Assembly: GCA_004558185.1 (NCBI GenBank)
Contig: SFDP01000076.1
Coordinates: 1 to 5,264, forward strand
DNA: 5,264 bases
Source of the DNA: Lachnospiraceae bacterium
Lineage (GTDB): Bacteria > Bacillota > Clostridia > Lachnospirales > Lachnospiraceae
Direction: 5' to 3'
The notes beneath the pieces were generated by a model. It worked only from the letters and a program-made list of their open reading frames with translations, did no database searches and was not told the DNA's origin. Below are positions 1 to 5,070 of this stretch, one piece after another (the stretch's first letter is position 1; each line of letters starts with the position of its first letter). A program made the translations under genes and the position numbers.

Positions 1-10
1 ATTGTACCAA

Positions 11-31
11 GTCGCTAGCGCGACGGCTAGC
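11..31. repeat. GC-rich hairpin near left edge
   Basis: GTCGC (11-15) and GCGAC (20-24) form a perfect 5-bp stem around the loop TAGC. The palindrome GCTAGC occurs at 14-19 and again at 26-31, which allows an alternative 6-bp stem. It stands out as GC-rich in an otherwise AT-rich lead. Helitron and IS91-type elements often have a small hairpin near one end, so this could be terminal structure of the element carrying the genes at 284-1622. It could equally be the end of a terminator from a gene outside the window. The pairing is seen directly; the role is a guess. Confidence 0.4.
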
Positions 32-88
32 CCTAAGTACGTGATTCCACTACTTTTTCTTGAAAATTTCATTTTTCTCAAAATAAAA

Positions 89-165
89 ATAGCAGTTTTT
101 AAATTTATGATGTATTGTTGAATTACTCCTAACTCGACAATCACATAACATTTAAGAACTGCTAT
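89..165. repeat. Long imperfect inverted repeat upstream of the recombinase
   Basis: The arm at 89-121 pairs with the arm at 134-165 around a 12-base loop (122-133). About 29 of 34 aligned positions match, including ATAGCAGTT at the base of the stem and ATTGT next to the loop, with two mismatches and three single-base gaps. No coding frame crosses it. It lies 119 bases before the start codon at 284. It could be a cruciform or terminal structure of the IS91-like element, a recombination site for the adjacent tyrosine recombinase, or a small unrelated repeat. It lacks a GC-rich stem followed by a T run, so it is not a typical intrinsic terminator. Confidence 0.7.
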
Positions 166-171
166 GATTAG

Positions 172-199
172 TTTACCATTAGATTTTAATTCATACAAC
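172..199 (+). promoter_or_regulatory. Possible promoter for the recombinase-transposase pair
   Basis: TTTACC (172-177) and TACAAC (194-199), separated by 16 bases, each match four of six bases of the vegetative -35 and -10 consensus. They lie in AT-rich DNA with no competing gene, and a transcript starting near 206 would have a leader of roughly 80 bases. An alternative -35-like TTGAAA at 238-243 has no good -10 partner before the ribosome binding site. The call is weak; AT-rich DNA gives such matches by chance. Confidence 0.25.
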
Positions 200-270
200 T
201 ACATATTTGATTTTTTTATCCGTCCACCACCTGTCTTTTGAAATGTTACTGTTGTTTCATTCTTCATTTC

Positions 271-277
271 AAAGGAG
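271..277 (+). promoter_or_regulatory. Ribosome binding site of the 284 recombinase
   Basis: AAAGGAG sits 6 bases before the ATG at 284, which is good Shine-Dalgarno spacing and fixes the start. No other in-frame start nearby has a comparable site. Confidence 0.85.
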
Positions 278-283
278 ATTACC

Positions 284-1150
284 ATGGACAAATATTTGAA
301 TTCCTACCGGGAAATGATTTCCCTCCGTGGTCTTACCGACCATACCCTTAAAAATTACTGCACCTATATCCGTGCCTATCTTGATTATCTAACCAGCATT
401 CTCCACAAATCGCCGGAAGACGTTTCCTGGGATGAACTGCGTGATTACATACGCTGGCTCCAAAAATCCAGAAGCCTTTCTGACCGTACCATCAACGGCG
501 CTATCTCACAGCTGCGGTTTTTTACTCTGTATGTCTTACACAAATCATGGGATGGCACACAGCTTCCCATGCGCAGGTTCGATGAATATCTTCCCTATGT
601 TCCCTCGAGGGAAGAAACCTGGCAGTTTATTTCTTCCATGCCCGATTTGAAGCAAAAGACCATGGTTACAATCATGTATTCCTCCGGACTTCGCATTGGG
701 GAAGTCTGCCGTCTCCGTTATAAAGATGTGGACCGCAAAAATATGCGCCTTTATATTTCCCATGGCAAAAATCGTTCTGCCCGTTATGCAATTCTCTCAA
801 AAGCGGCGCTTGATCTGTTGACCCCCTACTGGTTTGAATATGGCAGGCCTATGGGATATCTCTTCCCTAAACAGCATGGCGGGGACAAGCCAATCGATAC
901 GTTCTTCCTTTCAAGGCATATCCATGCACATGAAGACAGGCTGGGCTGGGAACACAGGATTACCTGCCATTCCTTCCGCCATGCTTTTGGAACCCATCTC
1001 TATGAGGACGGCGTGGATCTGCTTACCATTAAGGCTCTTATGGGACATAAGTCTTTGACGTCCACTACCATCTATGTGCATCTTGCGGCTAATGGAACTT
1101 CTTCTGCGGTCAGCCCTTTTGACCGTCTGGCAGGTGTCTGCCATGAATGA
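284..1150 (+). CDS. Tyrosine recombinase of an IS91-type element (XerC/XerD-like)
   Basis: This is a 288-residue site-specific recombinase of the XerC/XerD/phage integrase class, which breaks and rejoins DNA through a covalent phosphotyrosine link. Residues 1-90 form the SAM-like core-binding domain (N-terminal MDKYLNSYREMISLRGLT, typical of the family). The catalytic domain follows, with all expected residues visible: Arg137 in SSGLRIGE, Lys162 in HGKNRSARY, His229-x-x-Arg232 in CHSFRHAF, His255 in LMGH and nucleophile Tyr264 in TTIYVHL. Length is normal and there is no interruption. It overlaps the next gene by 8 bases, so the two are probably translated together. Recombinases paired this way with IS91-family transposases are a known arrangement, but their contribution to movement is unclear. 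A chromosomal XerC/D is unlikely given this context. Ends and start are well supported. Confidence 0.92.
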   Translation: MDKYLNSYREMISLRGLTDHTLKNYCTYIRAYLDYLTSILHKSPEDVSWDELRDYIRWLQKSRSLSDRTINGAISQLRFFTLYVLHKSWDGTQLPMRRFDEYLPYVPSREETWQFISSMPDLKQKTMVTIMYSSGLRIGEVCRLRYKDVDRKNMRLYISHGKNRSARYAILSKAALDLLTPYWFEYGRPMGYLFPKQHGGDKPIDTFFLSRHIHAHEDRLGWEHRITCHSFRHAFGTHLYEDGVDLLTIKALMGHKSLTSTTIYVHLAANGTSSAVSPFDRLAGVCHE

Positions 1151-1667
1151 TCTCAAGATCCGGCAGATATTCGAACATTCTTATGGTGCTTATTCTGCCC
1201 AAAAGCACCATCCGTCCGATATACAGCAAAAAGTTGCTCATGCCATCTTAGACTGCAAATCCGGCAAACTGGGCTATAACATAAGTCAATGTAGTGACTG
1301 TGGGCATATGCAGATCCATAACAACTCCTGCCGTAACCGCAGCTGCCCGAACTGTCAGGCTGTCCTGAAAGAAGTCTGGGTGGATAAACGCCGGGCCGAG
1401 GTAATAGACTCTCCCTACTTTCATGTGGTATTTACCCTTCCACATGAGCTCAACCCTCTTATTTACTGTAACCAGAAGCTGTTATACGGCCTCCTGCACA
1501 GATGCTGTGCCGAAACGCTCCTGGAACTGTCAGCAGGCAAAAAGTATCTCGGGGCACAGCCCGGGATCATCCAGGTTCTCCATACCTGGAATCAGGAACT
1601 GGATTACCATGTTCACATGCATAATGACAAGTGGGATATTATGACAAGGGAAGTAGTCTTTTCCTGA
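1143..1667 (+). pseudogene. IS91-family HUH transposase, truncated at the catalytic motif
   Basis: The N-terminal part of a rolling-circle transposase; the usual length is about 350-400 residues and 174 remain. Residues 50-71 are the zinc-binding domain (Cys50, Cys53, Cys63, Cys68 and Cys71, with the signature CRNRSCPNCQ). The Y2_Tnp catalytic domain begins at FHVVFTLPHELNPL (93-106) and runs through a GIIQVLHTWNQ segment to H158-M-H160, the HUH metal-binding motif. There family similarity stops. The final N-D-K and the next eleven codons belong to the terminal repeat of the inserted trio element and end at TGA 1665-1667. The catalytic tyrosines are therefore missing and the protein cannot transpose. 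The ATG at 1143 overlaps the previous gene by 8 bases, with a weak AGGTG before it. A start at 1074 is open in this frame but lies deep inside the recombinase gene. Confidence 0.9.
1620..1648 (+). repeat. Left terminal inverted repeat of the RIT-like element
   Basis: It begins CATAATGACAAGT, continues with five less conserved bases, and ends ATTATGACAAG. It matches the reverse complement of 5042-5070 at 25 of 29 positions without gaps. Inside it, ATAATGACAAG (1621-1631) and ATTATGACAAG (1638-1648) are direct copies offset by 17 bases, a likely pair of recombinase binding sites. The first CAT is also the second His codon of the interrupted transposase's HUH motif, so the true end may lie at 1620 or at 1623. 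Confidence 0.9.
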
Positions 1668-1697
1668 TAAATACAGTCTTTTTCAGCTACTTCCCTT
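1646..1697. repeat. Subterminal inverted repeat at the left end of the element
   Basis: AAGGGAAGTAG (1646-1656) is the perfect inverse of CTACTTCCCTT (1687-1697), with a 30-base gap. Allowing two mismatches, the pairing extends over 1638-1656 and 1687-1705, so the inner arm ends in CTTTACATAAT (1695-1705), an inverted near-copy of the terminal repeat box. It lies just past the stop codon of ritC. On the minus strand no T run follows the second arm, so a terminator role is doubtful. A third recombinase binding site or a cruciform at the element end fits better. Confidence 0.65.
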
Positions 1698-1705
1698 TAC
1701 ATAAT

Positions 1706-2726
1706 TTAATGCCCCAGAGAATTTAACCAGATCATAAGATCCTTATCGTCAACCCAGTTTTTTGTTTTTACCAAGGAATCTGTTTCTGGTAAAGGTGTTT
1801 TTTGTCCGGCGAGTTTTTCTATTGCGTCCCGCTTCATCTTAACACTCGCTTTTGAATAAATCTGGGTCACCTTTAAATCAGTGTGTCCAAGGAAATCCCG
1901 GATATAGACTGGATTGATGTCAGCCTCTGTCAGGTGGACGGCCTTACTGTGCCGGAGGATATGAGGTGTGATTTTTCCTATACCAGCATCCTCTGCATAT
2001 TTTTGCAGGATATAAGTGATACCCTGCCTCGTAAGTTTTTCTTCCCGGTGATTAAAAAACAACGGCAGGTCTGCCCAGCGTGGTGTATCCAGACTGTAAC
2101 AGTCTATATAATTCCTAAGTATGGCCGCGGTTTCCTTCATGAGTGGCACAGTCCTGGTTTTTCTCCCTTTACCTGTAAGCGTTACCTGAGGGGGGTACGG
2201 TAAAACGGATATCACTCATCCGGACATCAGCTAATTCCTGCACCCGGCATCCACTGTCATAAAGAAGGCATAGCAGTGCCAGATCCCTTTTTCCTTTTGC
2301 TGTTGTGGCGTCTGGCGCCGCAAGCAGTTTTTCCGTCTGAGCCGTGTCCAGATATGTTACTTCTGTCTGTGCTGTTTTCTTTACAGGTATGGACAGTATC
2401 TGCTGGGAATGAAATATATGTTCCGGCCGCTGGCTGCAGAGGTACCTGAACAGGGAGTGGATTGCTGCAAGCCTTATATTTCTCGTCGAAGGGCTGTTTG
2501 TCCTTTCGGATTCCAGCCAGCCAAGGAACTCTTCCACGCGTTCCGCGGTTATATCGGCAATCTCCAGGGCTTCGGGTCTTTTTCCATGGACATTGGACAT
2601 AAATGTAATCAGCAACACAATGGAATCCCTGTAGGAGAGGACTGTATTAGGACTCAGGTCCCTGGCGGCAACAAGATATTCCATGATGAATTGATTGACC
2701 AGCATGGCGAAATCAGTCGTCTTCAT
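1706..2726 (-). pseudogene. ritC: RIT tyrosine recombinase C, frameshifted
   Basis: Third gene of the trio. The first part (2726 to about 2195) gives MKTTDFAMLVNQFIMEYL, a SAM-like DNA-binding domain (about residues 5-100), and the start of the catalytic domain with Arg161 in YDSGCRVQEL. At 2190-2195 a run of six C (minus strand) shifts the frame and leads to a stop at 2169. Removing one C restores a continuous protein of about 339 residues that goes on with PPQVTLTGKGRKTRTVPL, then His255-x-x-Arg258 in HILRHSK, His281 in FLGHTD, Tyr290 in TQIYSK, and a charged tail of about 30 residues. All catalytic residues are thus present across the two frames. Only the early fragment, lacking the nucleophile, would normally be made. 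The start overlaps ritB by 14 bases. The defect could be a real mutation, a slippage site or a sequencing error. Confidence 0.87.
2190..2195 (-). other. Homopolymer of six C at the ritC frameshift
   Basis: The minus strand reads GTACCCCCCTCAGG here. With six C the frame is V-P-P-S-G-N-A-Y-R-stop. With five it becomes V-P-P-Q-V-T-L-T-G-K-G, the expected recombinase sequence. This pins the lesion to one extra base in the run. Confidence 0.85.
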
Positions 2727-3720
2727 AAGGCCTCCTAATCTCCTTTACCGGTTCAAATCTGGGGAAGATATCCCCGTACATGTTTTCCAGCCTTTCTGTC
2801 AGATCGGGGAATGCCTCTGCTGTCAGCTGCAGATACCTGCCTGTGGCGGAAAGAGAACGGTGTCCCATGTACGCGCTTAAAAGCGGGAGCGCCACACGGT
2901 GCGGGATATCCTCCCTGAGCATTTTTTCAAGGCTGTGTACGCAGAAGGTGTGCCGCAGACAGTGAAGATGCGCCCCGCCTCCTTTATAACCATGATACGG
3001 GATTCCCATCCTGCGGATGAGGGTGTTGAAATAAACCTGGATGTTATTCCGCGAATAATGCCCATCCCCTCTGTTGCTCAAAAAGAAAAGGTCTTCCCCG
3101 TGGGATACTGGGTGGAGCTTAGCGCAGTACCAGGAATAATACTCTGCCAGTGAATCTCCGATTGGCAGATGCCTGTCTTTATGGTTCTTTGGATCAACCA
3201 CACAGATGACCCTTTCTTTCAGGTCAACATCGGCCATTGTAAGATGCAGGGCCTCTGAAATCCGTATCCCGGTTCCATACAATACCCTGAATAACACGGG
3301 GTAAAAAATGTGTGACTGTCTATAGTTCGGATGGATCTGGTCGGACAGGCGGAATAATCCGTCCATCTCCTCATGCGAAAAAATATATGGCTTGAAACCC
3401 GCTGCTGCTGACCGGAGCGCTTCATATCCGGGCAGGAATGCCTGGATATCATGGTTCAGCAGGCAGCAGCCAAAGTTCTGGAGGAAACTTACGCGCCGTT
3501 TTTGGGTTGTTGCCTGCCAGTTTGGCTGATATTTGATGAAGGCATTGACCAGTTCCGGCGAAAGACCGCCACTGCTGTCATACTCCATACTCATGTGATC
3601 GAATTTATGTGCAAGGCGTTCCTCTTCCATATATCTGCATCCAAGGAGTCTTTTTTCTTCAATGAATGACCGCAGATGGACAGCAAATGGCCCAAGGTAT
3701 TCAGGAGTCCTTTCTGACAT
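2713..3720 (-). CDS. ritB: RIT tyrosine recombinase B, intact
   Basis: A 335-residue tyrosine recombinase and the only undamaged member of the trio. The N-terminal part (about 8-100, FAVHLRSFIEEKRLLGCRY) is the DNA-binding domain. The catalytic domain follows with Arg153 in YGTGIRISEA, Lys181 in NHKDRHLPI, His253-x-x-Arg256 in HCLRHTF, His287 in MGHRSL and the nucleophile Tyr296 in TGRYLQL, so it should be chemically active. The length is typical of RitB. Its ATG overlaps the end of ritA by 20 bases and its stop overlaps the start of ritC by 14 bases, so the three form one operon with coupled translation. A very strong ribosome binding site inside the ritA end (3726-3734) should allow it to be translated despite the ritA defects. 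Whether RitB alone can recombine the terminal repeats is unknown. Confidence 0.92.
   Translation of the reverse strand: MSERTPEYLGPFAVHLRSFIEEKRLLGCRYMEEERLAHKFDHMSMEYDSSGGLSPELVNAFIKYQPNWQATTQKRRVSFLQNFGCCLLNHDIQAFLPGYEALRSAAAGFKPYIFSHEEMDGLFRLSDQIHPNYRQSHIFYPVLFRVLYGTGIRISEALHLTMADVDLKERVICVVDPKNHKDRHLPIGDSLAEYYSWYCAKLHPVSHGEDLFFLSNRGDGHYSRNNIQVYFNTLIRRMGIPYHGYKGGGAHLHCLRHTFCVHSLEKMLREDIPHRVALPLLSAYMGHRSLSATGRYLQLTAEAFPDLTERLENMYGDIFPRFEPVKEIRRPYEDD
2731..2736 (-). promoter_or_regulatory. Ribosome binding site of ritC
   Basis: AGGAGG on the minus strand, 4 bases before the ATG at 2726 and inside the end of ritB. The spacing is slightly short, but the match is perfect and it supports this start. 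Confidence 0.75.
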
Positions 3721-4896
3721 AGTCCATCACCTCCATTTCCAGCGCGCATTTCTTCAGATTCTCCAGATCAAGCTGGACATAGTATTTCCCTGCGGTATCC
3801 GGATCGCTGTGCCCGAGGATTTCTGATATCACATTGATCCCCACATTGTTTTGGAGGAGATTTGTTGCCAGGGATCTTCGGAAACCGACATCCGTATTCT
3901 TTTCCGGCGGAAGTCCTGCATTGACCATGACAGATGAAAATATGTGGTTCAGGCTGCTGGTCACTGAAAATGCATCGTAGGGAGGCCGGTGGCGCACAAA
4001 AACATTGGGGCTTTCTGTAACGGGCCGCCCGTTTTTAAGATAATCAATGACAGCCCAGCCAGCCTCCTCCGGCAATGGCAGCAAAAGGGCTTTCTGCGTT
4101 TTATGCCGGATGATTGATATTTGTTTTTTGGTCCAGTCGATATCATGCAGCTTCAGGTTTCCATCGCGTAACTCCTTTTCCCGGCCGGGCTGATTCTTTC
4201 CGCGGAGTCCTCTATCTTTTTTATCTCATCCTGCCCCCATACAGTAGGGAAAGCCATCCTTCCCTGTATGGACGCTTTAGGAAGGCGCTCCGCCAGAGGG
4301 ACGCGGATATATCCCTGGAGATAAAGATGTCTGTAATACCTGCGCAATGTACAGAGCTTTGTTTCAATCCCTTTAGGGCTTAGCCCGTAAAAGCTTTTGA
4401 TGAACTCGTCGTTATCCCGGACACTTATTTTATCCGGGGTATGGATACCCCTGGCATCCAGGAACAGTAAAAGATCATGGATGATCATCCGCGAGCGTGT
4501 GACATAGCCGTATGACAGGCCCTCTTTTATGACGGCCTCAAAAAACCCTTCTGTACATTGACGGAATGGCCCTGGCCAGACGATTTCACCAAAAAAATCA
4601 TTCCGTCTGTGGATAATGCCAAAGTTGTGGTATTCTGCAAGCATCCGCATGCACCTGAAATACGTTTCTTCCTTCCGGGAGTGTTCATCTGTGGAAACGA
4701 GCCCTCCCCTTTCCGTGAACCTGGCAATGAGAAAATCAGCGCCAAGCGACTGGCTGTAACTGCTGTTACCTGCAAACACAGTAAATTCTGCCAGTACTTT
4801 TCTGTAGCGCTCCAAAGTCAGTTCATTGTTCCAGACTTCCATGAGTTTCTGTTCGAGATTTAAACACAGGGCTGCAACACTGATATCATTCTGCAT
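3701..4896 (-). pseudogene. ritA: RIT tyrosine recombinase A, broken by deletions
   Basis: First gene of the trio. Residues 1-240 (MQNDISVAALCLNLEQKLME to SPAGKRSYAM) are the DNA-binding portion and the very start of the catalytic domain. The frame then ends at 4153 after M-E-T. Family-like sequence resumes one frame over with NLKLHDIDW (from 4159) and continues to the stop at 3701. Relatives have about 15 residues between YAM and NLK, including the first catalytic Arg in an R-L-G-x-R-x-G-D-I-like segment, so some 43-49 bases appear to be lost. Further on, the HxxR region reads DVGFRRSLATN where relatives have GFHSFRRSL, so three residues including the catalytic His are missing too. The later His (ILGH) and nucleophile Tyr (GKYYVQLD) remain. 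The gene is inactive as a recombinase. Reconstructed length is about 413 residues, typical of RitA. Confidence 0.87.
3726..3734 (-). promoter_or_regulatory. Strong ribosome binding site of ritB
   Basis: GGAGGTGAT on the minus strand is a nine-base perfect complement of the 16S rRNA tail. It lies 5 bases (9 from the GGAGG core) before the ATG at 3720 and within the ritA coding end. It fixes the ritB start and can support translation independent of ritA. Confidence 0.85.
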
Positions 4897-4903
4897 ACAT
4901 TTT

Positions 4904-4910
4904 CCTCCTT
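4904..4910 (-). promoter_or_regulatory. Ribosome binding site of ritA
   Basis: AAGGAGG on the minus strand, 7 bases before the ATG at 4896. The spacing is ideal and decides the start of the operon's first gene. Confidence 0.85.
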
Positions 4911-4923
4911 CGCATGCAACTAA

Positions 4924-4951
4924 AAAATAAGGTACAATACCAGTATGTCAT
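4924..4951 (-). promoter_or_regulatory. Possible promoter of the rit operon
   Basis: On the minus strand ATGACA (4951-4946) resembles a -35 box (five of six) and TATTTT (4929-4924) a -10 box (four of six), with a 16-base spacer. Initiation would fall just before the ritA ribosome binding site, giving a very short leader. No better pair was seen between the right terminal repeat and ritA. Support is modest. Confidence 0.3.
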
Positions 4952-4986
4952 AGATATCATGGAAATGCCGCAACAGGGGCAGCGAA

Positions 4987-4997
4987 TTAATGTAAAG
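4987..4997 (+). repeat. Inner inverted copy of the terminal box, right side
   Basis: TTAATGTAAAG is an inverted near-copy of the ATTATGACAAG box found twice in the right terminal repeat (read on the minus strand). It mirrors CTTTACATAAT at 1695-1705 on the left side. The match is degenerate and the region AT-rich, so it could be chance. The region 4911-5041 around it holds no other gene that I can see. Confidence 0.35.
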
Positions 4998-5041
4998 TTT
5001 TTTTGGCAAACAGATGATGGATTGGAGGAATTTTCGTTTGA

Positions 5042-5070
5042 CTTGTCATAATTACTTACTTGTCATTATG
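5042..5070 (-). repeat. Right terminal inverted repeat of the RIT-like element
   Basis: Read on the minus strand it begins CATAATGACAAGT and ends ATTATGACAAG, matching 1620-1648 at 25 of 29 positions. The two internal boxes (5059-5069 and 5042-5052) have the same 17-base offset as on the left. Identity continues outwards as CACAT, one differing base, then CAT. On both sides these bases are the His-x-His codons of the interrupted transposase, so part of the outer identity may come from the target and not the element. Confidence 0.9.

Larger units (their letters stand above)
1..1622 (+). mobile_element. IS91-family element, left portion (recombinase plus truncated HUH transposase)
   Basis: This stretch holds the two-gene module of a subgroup of IS91-family elements: a tyrosine recombinase (284-1150) followed by an overlapping rolling-circle (HUH) transposase (from 1143). 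The right side is destroyed by the trio element that begins at about 1620, so the rest of the transposase and the replication-origin end that should follow it are absent here. The left end is not fixed. A compact GC-rich hairpin at 11-24 and the inverted repeat at 89-165 are candidates for terminal structure, but IS91-type elements have no long terminal inverted repeats and make no target duplication, so the border cannot be read from one copy. The element may extend left of the window. Confidence 0.7.
1620..5070 (-). mobile_element. RIT-like (recombinase-in-trio) element, decayed
   Basis: About 3.45 kb bounded by inverted repeats at 1620-1648 and 5042-5070. It contains three consecutive minus-strand tyrosine recombinase genes with overlapping ends (20 and 14 bases) and no other gene. 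Three different tyrosine recombinases in fixed order with short overlaps and terminal inverted repeats is the definition of RIT elements. The sizes fit: about 413 residues reconstructed, 335, and 339 reconstructed. Tn554-type elements are less likely, because their third gene is not a recombinase. Two of the three genes are broken, so this copy is probably immobile unless helped in trans. The exact borders are uncertain by a few bases, because the repeats and the interrupted host codons share the sequence CAT. Confidence 0.85.

Noticed and set aside
1074..1142. Upstream extension of the first transposase to an ATG at 1074
   Set aside because: The extra 23 residues do not resemble the family and lie fully inside the recombinase gene. 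The ATG at 1143 gives the usual N-terminus and an 8-base overlap.
1646..1705. Hairpin after ritC as an intrinsic terminator
   Set aside because: The 30-base loop and the absence of a T run after the second arm on the minus strand argue against it. The inner arm is better read as a copy of the terminal box.
1883..2203. Plus-strand open frames opposite the rit genes (such as 1883-2203 and 4558-4863)
   Set aside because: They are shadows of the minus-strand recombinase genes, without recognisable domains or convincing ribosome binding sites.
3961..4146. Minus-strand frame starting MISTGPKNKYQ
   Set aside because: It is an alternative frame of the ritA region. The real frame gives LHDIDWTKKQISIIRHKTQ and continues into the catalytic domain.
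1706..4896. Trio as a Tn554-type transposon (tnpA, tnpB, tnpC)
   Set aside because: All three genes here are tyrosine recombinases and the ends are true inverted repeats, whereas Tn554 has a non-recombinase TnpC and lacks such repeats.
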